From an uncultured Flavobacterium sp. (GTDB lineage: Bacteria; Bacteroidota; Bacteroidia; Flavobacteriales; Flavobacteriaceae): 5,781 nucleotides of DNA. The position numbers and the translations under genes are program-made. Location: positions 1 to 5,781 of the forward strand of contig CAMLKV010000163.1 in the NCBI GenBank assembly GCA_946480635.1, in the 5' to 3' direction. Under the pieces are notes generated by a model that did no database searches, was not told the DNA's origin, and was given only the letters and a program-made list of their open reading frames with translations. This document shows positions 1-5,781 of this stretch, piece by piece. Every line of letters begins with the position of its first letter. The first letter of the stretch is position 1.

Positions 1-1250
1 CACCATCGTTGGACGAAATGGTGTATCTGGCAAAAGAAATGGATAAACGGGACATTCAAATTCCAATCATGATTGGTGGTGCCACGACTTCGCGAGCACA
101 CACGGCTGTAAAAATAGCTCCGGAATACCGTCAAACGGTGGTTCATGTGAATGATGCTTCACGTGCGGTAACTGTTGCCGGAAATCTTTTGAATAAAGAC
201 AAAAAAATATACGCCACAACTATAAGAGCAGAATACGAAGCTTTTCGTGAAACGTTTTTAAACCGTCAGCGGGATAAAAGTTATCATACGATTGAAAAAG
301 CCAGAGCCAATAAATTGCAACTGGATTGGGAAAATTTTGAAGCTAAAAAACCAAACTTCATCGGAGCAAAAACCATCGAAGTGTCATTACGAGAATTGGT
401 TCCGTACATTGATTGGACGCCTTTTTTTAACTCATGGCAACTTTTTGGGAAATATCCAGCAATTCTAACAGATAATGTAGTTGGAGAGCAAGCCACGATT
501 TTGTTTGCAGATGCTCAAAAAATGTTGAAACAATTATTGGATGAAAACTGGTTAGAGGCAAAAGGAATCTACGGAATATTTCCAGCGAATCAGGTAAAGG
601 ACGACGATATCGAATTGTACGATGAAAACGGTAATGTGTTGGAAACGTTCTTAACCCTTCGTCAGCAATCGCAAAAAACGGTTGGGGCCCCAAATATTGC
701 TCTAGCCGATTTCATTGCCCCGAAAGAAAGTCAGAAAACCGATTATATGGGGGCTTTCTGTGTAACCACCGGTTTCGGCGTGGAGGATAAAGCCAAAGCA
801 TTCGAAGAAGCCCACGACGATTACAGTTCCATTATGGTCAAAGCCTTAGGCGATCGTTTTGCAGAAGCGTTTGCGGAATACCTGCACGAGAAAATCCGTA
901 AAGAAATCTGGGGCTATGCTTCGGAGGAACATTTATCCAATGAAGAATTAATCAAAGAAGCGTATAAAGGAATTCGTCCGGCTCCCGGCTATCCGGCTTG
1001 TCCCGATCATTTGGAAAAACCAACCATCTGGAAATTGTTAAACGTGGAAGAAAAAATAGGCGTGAAACTCACGGAAAGCATGGCGATGTGGCCGGCGTCT
1101 TCGGTTTCGGGTTATTACTTCGGACATCCGGAGAGCAAATATTTCGGACTCGGAAAAATTAAAGAAGATCAGGTGCGCGATTACGCCCAAAGAAGAAATT
1201 GTACCTATGAATATGCCGAGAAATGGTTAAATCCGAATATCGCAGATTAG
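1..1250 (+). CDS. metH: Cobalamin-dependent methionine synthase MetH, C-terminal part (5'-truncated by window)
   Basis: Last step of methionine synthesis: transfers the methyl group of 5-methyltetrahydrofolate to homocysteine through cobalamin, in the cytosol. The frame is open from position 3 (Pro-Ser-Leu-Asp-Glu-Met), so the TTG at 9 is not a start; the gene begins upstream of the window. Counting that Leu as residue 1, residues 1-65 are the end of the B12-binding domain (GGATTSRAHTAVKI at 23-36). Residues about 115-410 are the reactivation domain, with IDWTPFF (134-140) and the AdoMet-binding motif RPAPGYPACPDH (323-334). D135, R323 and Y378 have the same spacing as E. coli AdoMet-contact residues D946, R1134 and Y1189. 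The base-off histidine, folate and homocysteine domains lie outside, so whether metH is split into two genes, as in many Bacteroidota, cannot be seen. metF follows 49 bp downstream. Confidence 0.96.
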   Translation, partial: PSLDEMVYLAKEMDKRDIQIPIMIGGATTSRAHTAVKIAPEYRQTVVHVNDASRAVTVAGNLLNKDKKIYATTIRAEYEAFRETFLNRQRDKSYHTIEKARANKLQLDWENFEAKKPNFIGAKTIEVSLRELVPYIDWTPFFNSWQLFGKYPAILTDNVVGEQATILFADAQKMLKQLLDENWLEAKGIYGIFPANQVKDDDIELYDENGNVLETFLTLRQQSQKTVGAPNIALADFIAPKESQKTDYMGAFCVTTGFGVEDKAKAFEEAHDDYSSIMVKALGDRFAEAFAEYLHEKIRKEIWGYASEEHLSNEELIKEAYKGIRPAPGYPACPDHLEKPTIWKLLNVEEKIGVKLTESMAMWPASSVSGYYFGHPESKYFGLGKIKEDQVRDYAQRRNCTYEYAEKWLNPNIAD

Positions 1251-1267
1251 TGTTTTCAGGATTAAGT

Positions 1268-1295
1268 CATAACTCATAATTTATAATTCATACTT
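1268..1295. repeat. Imperfect 7-bp tandem repeat between metH and metF
   Basis: Four adjacent heptamers are visible: CATAACT (1268-1274), CATAATT (1275-1281), TATAATT (1282-1288) and CATACTT (1289-1295). They fill more than half of the 49-bp metH-metF gap and end five bases before the metF ATG. Seen directly; a function is not evident. It could be a decayed microsatellite-like intergenic repeat or simply AT-rich leader sequence. Confidence 0.55.
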
Positions 1296-1299
1296 AGAA

Positions 1300-2256
1300 A
1301 TGAAAGTAACCCAACATATAGAAAAAGCCAACGGAAAATCCTTATTCTCTTTCGAGATTTTACCGCCGTTAAAAGGTCAGAATATCCAATGTATTTTTGA
1401 TAACATCGAACCTTTGATGGAATTCCAACCGCCGTTTATCGATGTAACGTACCATCGCGAAGAATACGAATTCAAGGAATTGCCCAGCGGTTTATTGGAA
1501 AAGAAAGTAGTAAAAAAACGTCCGGGAACGGTGGGGATTTGTTCGGCGATTCAGAATAAATATCAGGTAGATGCTATTCCGCATATTTTGTGTGGTGGTT
1601 TTACCAAAGAAGATACCGAGAATTTCTTAATCGATATGGATTTTCTTGGGATTGATAATGTAGTGGCACTTCGTGGCGATGCAGTAAAAAGTGAAATCTA
1701 CTTCAAGCCGGAAAAAGAAGGACATTCGTATGCTTCTGAATTGGTAACTCAAATCAATAACTTAAACAACGGAATTTATTTGGATGCGGATTTACAGAAC
1801 ACCAATAAAACCAACTTCTGTATCGGGGTGGCGGGTTATCCGGAAAAACATATGGAAGCACCAAGTCTGGACAGCGACATTTATTTCTTAAAACAGAAAA
1901 TTAAAAATGGCGCAGATTATATCATTACACAAATGTTTTTCGACAATAAAAAATTCTTTGAATTTGTAGACAAATGCCGTTCAGCCGGAATCACGGTACC
2001 CATTATACCGGGACTGAAACCGATTTCGACCAAAAAACAACTGAATTTAATTCCGCATCGTTTTAAGGTAGATTTGCCTGATGATTTGATAATGGCTGTT
2101 GTAAAAGCAAAAGACAATCAGGAGGTTTCACAAATTGGGATTGAATGGTGTATTGATCAAAGTAAGGAATTGCAAAAAGCTGGAATTCCTGTGTTACATT
2201 ATTACTCAATGGGGAAATCGGAGAATATCAGACAAATTGCTAAGGAGGTTTTTTAA
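1300..2256 (+). CDS. metF: 5,10-methylenetetrahydrofolate reductase MetF
   Basis: Flavoenzyme that reduces 5,10-methylene-THF to 5-methyl-THF, the methyl donor used by MetH, in the cytosol. The 318-residue protein is a complete (beta/alpha)8-barrel MTHFR. Visible landmarks are FEILPP at 18-23 (E19 corresponds to the E. coli catalytic Glu28), DVTYH at 48-52, PHILC at 94-98, ALRGD at 123-127 (D127 corresponds to the flavin-contacting Asp120), GVAGYPEKH at 176-184, ITQMFFD at 209-215 (Q211 corresponds to Gln183) and PIIPGLKPI at 234-242. It is about 20 residues longer than the E. coli enzyme, mainly from an insertion around 130-170 after the RGD motif. The ATG at 1300 places the FEI motif at the usual distance from the N-terminus, and no Shine-Dalgarno sequence precedes it. 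It follows metH on the same strand, so co-transcription is plausible. The stop codon lies inside a terminator hairpin. Confidence 0.97.
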   Translation: MKVTQHIEKANGKSLFSFEILPPLKGQNIQCIFDNIEPLMEFQPPFIDVTYHREEYEFKELPSGLLEKKVVKKRPGTVGICSAIQNKYQVDAIPHILCGGFTKEDTENFLIDMDFLGIDNVVALRGDAVKSEIYFKPEKEGHSYASELVTQINNLNNGIYLDADLQNTNKTNFCIGVAGYPEKHMEAPSLDSDIYFLKQKIKNGADYIITQMFFDNKKFFEFVDKCRSAGITVPIIPGLKPISTKKQLNLIPHRFKVDLPDDLIMAVVKAKDNQEVSQIGIEWCIDQSKELQKAGIPVLHYYSMGKSENIRQIAKEVF

Positions 2257-2273
2257 TAAAAGCCTCTTTTTTT
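2245..2273 (+). terminator. Rho-independent terminator of metF (metH-metF)
   Basis: Stem 2245-2253 (GAGGTTTTT) pairs with 2258-2266 (AAAAGCCTC): nine pairs including one T-G wobble, with a TAAT loop (2254-2257). Seven T residues follow (2267-2273). The loop and last stem base contain the metF stop codon (2254-2256), and the end of the T-tract overlaps the stop codon of the convergent gene (2272-2274). No T-run follows the hairpin on the minus strand, so it should work only for rightward transcription. Confidence 0.85.
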
Positions 2274-2715
2274 ATTCCATTCTACCATCATCTTCTGCAA
2301 CTTTGATGCATTGTCTTAGTATTTCATCATCTTTTTTTATTGATGAAATTAATCGGCCAATTTTTTTTAATGTTTCTTCATCTGAACTCCAAACTGCTAA
2401 ACCTTCAGATTCTGGGTCAAAATGAATTTTGTTAAAAATATTCTCATCTGAGAGTTTAATGGCTCCATAGACTATTCCTTCCCATGAATAGCCTCCACTT
2501 TGATAATTCATTTCTTCAAGAGTTTTAATACTTGTGTCTTTTTCATACACATCATAATAGTCAAATCTTAATTCAGGTGAATTAGGAATTTTAATTATTT
2601 TGCCTCGAATTGGAATGTTTTTATTGTTTAATATGTTTACTAATTTTTGATTTTTTTGAATTGATGAATTACAACTTATTATTGTTGTGAAAAACATTAA
2701 AATAATTTTTTTCAT
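2272..2715 (-). CDS. Small lipoprotein with an Imm51-like C-terminal half
   Basis: Predicted 147-residue lipoprotein of unproven function. The N-terminus is a short lipoprotein signal: MKK, a hydrophobic stretch (4-13) and a lipobox-like IISC with Cys15 as the lipidated residue. NSS follows the Cys and there is no acidic surface-export signature, so periplasm-facing anchoring is the simplest guess. Residues about 69-145 run MNYQSGGYSWEG, then IHFDPESEGLAVWSSDEETLKKIGRLI, then an acidic tail (EDDGRME). From memory this order (GYxWE, then FDPExE and an aromatic-Ser-x-Asp-x-Glu-x-Leu segment, then acidic end) resembles the Imm51 immunity family; no search was run. No toxin gene is nearby. It starts 21 bp after the gldA stop with no terminator or promoter seen between, so it is probably read from the gldA transcript. 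It appears more AT-rich than metH and metF. The fallback call is hypothetical lipoprotein. Confidence 0.7.
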   Translation of the reverse strand: MKKIILMFFTTIISCNSSIQKNQKLVNILNNKNIPIRGKIIKIPNSPELRFDYYDVYEKDTSIKTLEEMNYQSGGYSWEGIVYGAIKLSDENIFNKIHFDPESEGLAVWSSDEETLKKIGRLISSIKKDDEILRQCIKVAEDDGRME

Positions 2716-2736
2716 TTTTTATAGAAAATTTTTAAA

Positions 2737-3630
2737 TTACTTCGTCTTCTCTCTAAACACACTTTCTAAATCTTTGTTTTTCTGTGAAAGTTGTAATGTT
2801 TTTAATCCGTTAGCTTGTGCAAAATCAAAAACTGTTGGACGCATATCTTCATTTGAAGTAAAAGTTAATTCCCAACCATTACCTTGTTTGGTATATGAGC
2901 TAATATTAGGAATTGTTGCCATTAGAGTTTCTTCAACAACTTTGTCAAATTCCACCTCAATGATTTGTTCATTAATTTCAGTGATGAGGTTTTCAATATT
3001 ATTATCCGCAACAATTTTACCTTGGTTAATAATAATCACTCGATCACAAATAGCTTCTACTTCCTGCATAATGTGCGTAGAAAGAAAAACTGTTTTGTCT
3101 TTACCAATGTTTTTAATTAACTCACGAATCTCAACTAATTGGTTAGGGTCTAAACCTGTTGTTGGTTCGTCTAAAATTAAAACATCAGGATTGTGTAATA
3201 GAGCAGTCGCTAATCCCACACGCTGACGATATCCTTTAGATAATTGCCCTATTTTTTTATGTGCTTCGGGAGTAAGTCCAGTTAAAGTGATTACTTCATC
3301 AATGCGTGATTTATCTACTTTGTAAACATCAGCATTAAAGGTTAAATATTCTCTAACATATAAATCTAAGTAAAGTGGATTGTGTTCTGGTAAATAACCT
3401 ACCGATTTTTGAACATCAATCTGGTTTATGTTTACATTAAAGTCATTCACTTTGGCAATACCTTCATCTGCATTGATGTAAGTCGTTAAAATTTTCATTA
3501 AAGTTGATTTTCCAGCACCATTGGGACCAAGAAAACCTACAATTTCTCCTTTGTTAACTTTAAACGAAACATTGTTCAAAGCTTTCTGAGCTCCGTAACT
3601 TTTAGAAATATTTTGAACTTCAATTGACAT
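2737..3630 (-). CDS. gldA: GldA-type ABC transporter ATP-binding protein (gliding motility)
   Basis: Cytoplasmic ATPase subunit of an ABC-2-type transporter. In Flavobacterium johnsoniae GldA works with membrane proteins GldF and GldG and is needed for gliding; neither partner is in this window. Counted from the ATG at 3630 the protein has 297 residues: Walker A GPNGAGKST (35-43), YLPE in the Q-loop position (79-82), signature LSKGYRQ (130-136), Walker B LILDEP (151-156), D-loop GLDP (159-162) and H-loop His186 in STHIM. A C-terminal domain of about 85 residues ends in MRPTVFDFAQ and LESVFRE, which I recall from GldA. A GTG at 3648 would add six residues, but it lies inside the predicted -7 promoter element, so the ATG giving MSIEV is preferred. 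It is divergent from tetR, and the lipoprotein gene follows 21 bp downstream. Assignment as GldA rather than a generic DrrA-like ATPase rests on recalled similarity along the whole length. Confidence 0.88.
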   Translation of the reverse strand: MSIEVQNISKSYGAQKALNNVSFKVNKGEIVGFLGPNGAGKSTLMKILTTYINADEGIAKVNDFNVNINQIDVQKSVGYLPEHNPLYLDLYVREYLTFNADVYKVDKSRIDEVITLTGLTPEAHKKIGQLSKGYRQRVGLATALLHNPDVLILDEPTTGLDPNQLVEIRELIKNIGKDKTVFLSTHIMQEVEAICDRVIIINQGKIVADNNIENLITEINEQIIEVEFDKVVEETLMATIPNISSYTKQGNGWELTFTSNEDMRPTVFDFAQANGLKTLQLSQKNKDLESVFREKTK

Positions 3631-3647
3631 GTTTGGGTGATTTGCCA

Positions 3648-3655
3648 CAAAAGTA
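3648..3655 (-). promoter_or_regulatory. Bacteroidota -7 promoter element for gldA
   Basis: On the minus strand positions 3655-3648 read TACTTTTG, an exact match to the Bacteroidota primary-sigma element TAnnTTTG. Initiation a few bases downstream would give a leader of roughly a dozen bases before the ATG at 3630. I see no TTG at the usual -33 distance; that position falls at the edge of the half-site array beginning at 3677, so the promoter may be weak or depend on a regulator. Confidence 0.55.
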
Positions 3656-3676
3656 ATAAATTTTAATTATAGCTTG

Positions 3677-3700
3677 ATTGTTAATTAATTGCTTAACAAT
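3677..3700. promoter_or_regulatory. Inverted repeat ATTGTTAA-N8-TTAACAAT, candidate operator
   Basis: ATTGTTAA (3677-3684) and TTAACAAT (3693-3700) are perfect 8-bp inverted arms separated by 8 bp. The site lies at about the -33 region of the leftward gldA promoter. Its arms resemble the half-site TTGTTTAAC found in the neighbouring repeat, which suggests binding by the adjacent TetR-family protein. Function is inferred. AT-rich DNA makes such palindromes easier to find by chance. Confidence 0.45.
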
Positions 3701-3716
3701 AATTAATTGTTTAACA
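3682..3716. repeat. 17-bp direct repeat with 18-bp period in the divergent promoter region
   Basis: TAATTAATTGCTTAACA (3682-3698) and TAATTAATTGTTTAACA (3700-3716) differ at one base and are offset by 18 bp. Each unit ends in the half-site TTG(C/T)TTAAC. The repeats interlock with the two inverted repeats on either side and probably belong to one operator array. Confidence 0.6.
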
Positions 3717-3738
3717 TTTTTGTAAATTTGTTAAACAA
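3707..3738. promoter_or_regulatory. 9-bp inverted repeat around the tetR promoter, candidate TetR operator
   Basis: TTGTTTAAC (3707-3715) and GTTAAACAA (3730-3738) are perfect 9-bp inverted arms separated by 14 bp. The right arm begins on the last base of the -7 element (3723-3730) and covers the expected transcription start, so a bound protein would block RNA polymerase. This is the usual geometry for autorepression by a TetR-family protein encoded just downstream. The repeat is seen directly; the identity of the binding protein is inferred. Confidence 0.6.
3723..3730 (+). promoter_or_regulatory. Bacteroidota -7 promoter element for tetR-ABC1 kinase operon
   Basis: TAAATTTG matches TAnnTTTG exactly and ends 19 bases before the tetR ATG at 3750, giving a leader of about 15 bases. 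No TTG sits at the preferred 17-23 bp upstream spacing (the nearest copies are too close or too far), so the -33 element is weak or absent. Confidence 0.6.
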
Positions 3739-3749
3739 AAAATAAAATC

Positions 3750-4424
3750 ATGGCAAAGAAAAAATCAATACAAATAAACAAGGATGCTTTTGTATCTATT
3801 TATACAGATTATGTCCTTACCAACGGAAGAAAACCACATTCGGTTTATGATTTTGCTAAAAATAATGGCATGGAAGAAGCAGATTTTTACAAATTCTTTG
3901 CCTCGTTTGAAGCTTTAGAAGAACAGTTTTTCTCAGATATGTTGCATTACACGGTAGAATTGTTGTCTAAAACAGCTGATTATGAACAGTATGACGCAGC
4001 TCAAAAACTATCGTGTTTTTATTTTACTTTTTTCGAAGTAGCTACAGCTAACAGAAGTTTTGTAATGTATTTGTTAAATCAAGAAAAAACGCCTTTGAAA
4101 AATTTAATGAAGTTAAAATCCCTTCGCAAAGATTTCTTATCGTATGCAAAAACGGTTTTGGCTACATCTTATAAAATAGAAAATCAAAAAATTACAGACA
4201 TACAAAATCGAGTAGTACAAGAAGGCGCTTGGTTGCAGTTCTTATCTATACTGAAGTGTTGGATGGAAGACACTTCAGTCAATTTTGAAAAAACAGATGT
4301 GTTTATTGAAAAATCTGTCAAAGCAAGTTTTGACGTAGTTTACAATGTACCCATTGAGAGTATTTTGGATTTTGGAAAATTCATCTGGAAAGAAAAATTT
4401 GGAAATTTTAATTCAAAGGGATGA
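3750..4424 (+). CDS. TetR/AcrR-family transcriptional regulator
   Basis: Probable ligand-responsive DNA-binding repressor of 224 residues, within the usual TetR length. The N-terminus is basic (MAKKK). Residues about 9-57 form the DNA-binding domain, with the helix-turn-helix at about 31-50: SVYDFAKNNG, turn, then ADFYKFFASFEALEEQFF, which corresponds to the family pattern TLYxYFxSKExL. The rest (about 60-215) is predicted helical and rich in aromatic residues, as expected of an effector-binding and dimer domain; the ligand cannot be predicted. The ATG at 3750 fits the upstream -7 element and gives the normal short arm before the HTH. Its stop overlaps the next ATG (ATGA, 4421-4424), so the ABC1 kinase is translationally coupled and likely co-regulated. 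The inverted repeats just upstream suggest autoregulation and possible control of divergent gldA. Family call is confident; targets are inferred. Confidence 0.85.
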   Translation: MAKKKSIQINKDAFVSIYTDYVLTNGRKPHSVYDFAKNNGMEEADFYKFFASFEALEEQFFSDMLHYTVELLSKTADYEQYDAAQKLSCFYFTFFEVATANRSFVMYLLNQEKTPLKNLMKLKSLRKDFLSYAKTVLATSYKIENQKITDIQNRVVQEGAWLQFLSILKCWMEDTSVNFEKTDVFIEKSVKASFDVVYNVPIESILDFGKFIWKEKFGNFNSKG

Positions 4425-5728
4425 AAAAAATAGATTCAATTCCAACCAACAAAGTAGAACGTGTAGCAAAATTGGTTACTACGGGTGTAAAAGTAGGAGG
4501 TAATTACCTTAAATATTATGGTGAAAAAGTTGTGAATCCTAGTTTAACAAAAGATAAGCTTCATGAAAATAATGCTACGGATATTTACGATGGACTTAAA
4601 GAATTGAAAGGGAGTGCACTAAAAGTTGCGCAAATGTTGAGCATGGAGAAGAATTTACTACCTCAATCGTATGTGGAAAAATTCTCTTTGTCACAATTCT
4701 CTGTACCACCACTTTCTGCTCCTTTAGTTCGCAAAACATTCAAAAATTATTTTAAAAAATATCCAGAAGAATTGTTTGATGAATTTTCTCCTGATTCTAT
4801 CAATGCAGCAAGTATTGGTCAAGTTCATAGAGCCAAGAAAAATGGTAAAGACTTAGCCGTGAAAATTCAATACCCTGGAGTTAGAGAAAGTATTAGTACT
4901 GATATTGCTTTGGTCAAACCAATTGCCATTCGAATGTTCAATTTGCAAGGGACATCTGATGAATATTTTCAGGAAGTAGAAGATAAATTAACTGAAGAAA
5001 CAGACTATCAGTTGGAATTACAGCAAAGCGAAACTGTTCGAAAAGAATGTCAGATTATTGAGAATCTAAAGCTACCAACTTATTATCCTTTATTGTCATC
5101 TGATAAAATCATAACCATGGATTGGATGACTGGAGTGCATTTGTCTGAGTTTTGTGCAACTGAAACATCCCAAAAAAAAAGAAATAAAGTAGGGCAAACG
5201 TTGTGGAATTTTTATATGTACCAAATTCATCAATTGAAAAAATTTCACGCCGATCCACATCCGGGTAATTTCTTGGTTGATGAAGAAGCAAATTTAATTG
5301 CCATCGATTTTGGCTGTATGAAACAAATTCCAGCGTCATTTTACAAGCCTTATTTTGAAGTTTCAACACCAAGTGCTCTTGCGGATAAAAATTATTTTAA
5401 GGATAAATTATTCGAATTAGAAATTTTAAAGTCGAATGATACACCTAAAGAAAAGGAATTTTTTACAGATCTGTTCCATGAATTGTTAACGGTTTTTACG
5501 GAGCCCATTCATAAGCTGGAATTCGATTTTGCTAACCCTGAATTCTTTGGGAAAATAGCCGCTTTAAGTGAAAAGTTTGCAAATGATAAACAACTCCGTA
5601 AAATGAATGGGAATAGAGGTTCAAAACATTTTATATATGTGAATAGAACTTTTTTCGGACTGTACAATTTAATGTTTGATATCAAAGCAAAAATTAAAAT
5701 CAACGATTTTGAAAAATACCTATCATAA
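4421..5728 (+). CDS. ABC1/AarF/UbiB (COQ8)-family atypical kinase-like protein
   Basis: Atypical protein-kinase-like ATPase of 435 residues. Characterised relatives (UbiB, COQ8) support ubiquinone synthesis; the substrate here is unknown. Motifs in order: GSALKVAQMLS (64-74), the KxGQ region, here K68-V-A70-Q71; NAASIGQVH (128-136), the alanine-rich loop replacing a P-loop; AVKIQYPGV (146-154) with the nucleotide-binding K148; ETDY (193-196), the ExD motif; HADPHPGN (276-283), the catalytic loop with D278 and N283; IDFG (295-298) with metal-binding D296. All core catalytic residues are present. KxGQ has Ala for Gly, and the Ala-rich loop starts with Asn where Ala is usual. It is about 110 residues shorter than E. 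coli UbiB, and I see no C-terminal transmembrane pair, so it is likely soluble or peripheral. The start is fixed by the ATGA overlap with tetR. A run of nine A (5172-5180) lies upstream of the catalytic-loop codons. Confidence 0.93.
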   Translation: MKKIDSIPTNKVERVAKLVTTGVKVGGNYLKYYGEKVVNPSLTKDKLHENNATDIYDGLKELKGSALKVAQMLSMEKNLLPQSYVEKFSLSQFSVPPLSAPLVRKTFKNYFKKYPEELFDEFSPDSINAASIGQVHRAKKNGKDLAVKIQYPGVRESISTDIALVKPIAIRMFNLQGTSDEYFQEVEDKLTEETDYQLELQQSETVRKECQIIENLKLPTYYPLLSSDKIITMDWMTGVHLSEFCATETSQKKRNKVGQTLWNFYMYQIHQLKKFHADPHPGNFLVDEEANLIAIDFGCMKQIPASFYKPYFEVSTPSALADKNYFKDKLFELEILKSNDTPKEKEFFTDLFHELLTVFTEPIHKLEFDFANPEFFGKIAALSEKFANDKQLRKMNGNRGSKHFIYVNRTFFGLYNLMFDIKAKIKINDFEKYLS

Positions 5729-5781
5729 AGGAAACAAGTCTTATTTGCTTAGTAAAATTTGTGTCACTTGTGAAAAGCCCT

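Noticed and set aside
284..693. Two overlapping leftward frames (284-496 and 427-693) inside metH
   Set aside because: Antisense shadows of a well-conserved coding region with no family features or promoter.
2135..2425. Rightward 96-codon frame beginning at TTG, preceded by AGGAGGT at 2120-2126
   Set aside because: It overlaps the metF 3' end in another frame and runs antisense through the lipoprotein gene. The product is low in complexity and Ser/Phe-rich, and Bacteroidota do not generally rely on Shine-Dalgarno sequences. The SD-like motif is most likely chance codon content.
2687..3226. 179-codon rightward frame opposite gldA
   Set aside because: It is a shadow of the strongly supported gldA reading frame on the other strand; its product has no recognisable domain.
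5109..5703. Leftward frames (5109-5372, 5509-5703) inside the ABC1 kinase gene
   Set aside because: Antisense to conserved kinase motifs; no domain or promoter support.
5753..5761. TAAAATTTG as a promoter -7 element for a gene beyond the window
   Set aside because: It has three rather than two bases between TA and TTTG, and no downstream gene is visible to support it.
5734..5771. ACAAGT...ACTTGT inverted repeat after the ABC1 kinase gene
   Set aside because: Arms of only 6 bp with a 26-base loop and no following T-tract; not a credible terminator.

Overview
The window looks like a chromosomal segment from a member of the Bacteroidota, most likely a Flavobacterium-type organism. The evidence is a GldA-type gliding ABC ATPase, AT-rich intergenic DNA, two copies of the Bacteroidota -7 promoter element (TAnnTTTG), and starts without Shine-Dalgarno sequences. 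The organism is an inference from gene content, not from a database match.

Layout. (1) Positions 1-2256 (+) carry two one-carbon/methionine genes: the 3' end of metH (cobalamin-dependent methionine synthase, cut by the window start) and a complete metF (5,10-methylenetetrahydrofolate reductase). The 49-bp gap between them holds a small heptamer repeat. MetF makes the 5-methyl-THF that MetH consumes, so they act in consecutive steps. A strong intrinsic terminator overlaps the metF stop codon. (2) Positions 2272-3630 (-) carry a convergent pair: a GldA-like ABC ATPase, followed 21 bp downstream by a small AT-rich lipoprotein whose C-terminal half resembles Imm51-type immunity proteins. (3) Positions 3631-3749 are a divergent promoter region with -7 elements facing both ways and an array of TTGTTTAAC-like half-sites, including a perfect 9-bp inverted repeat around the rightward -7 element. 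(4) Positions 3750-5728 (+) carry a TetR-family regulator whose stop overlaps the start of an ABC1/UbiB/COQ8-family atypical kinase by 4 bp. The last 53 bp hold no supported feature.

Most of the window is conventional. The parts worth a second look are the operator array and the TetR-ABC1 kinase operon it probably controls, the departures from the KxGQ and alanine-rich motifs in that kinase, and the immunity-like lipoprotein behind the gliding ATPase. No stretch over 300 bases is without a gene. I saw no tRNA, rRNA, CRISPR array or insertion sequence.
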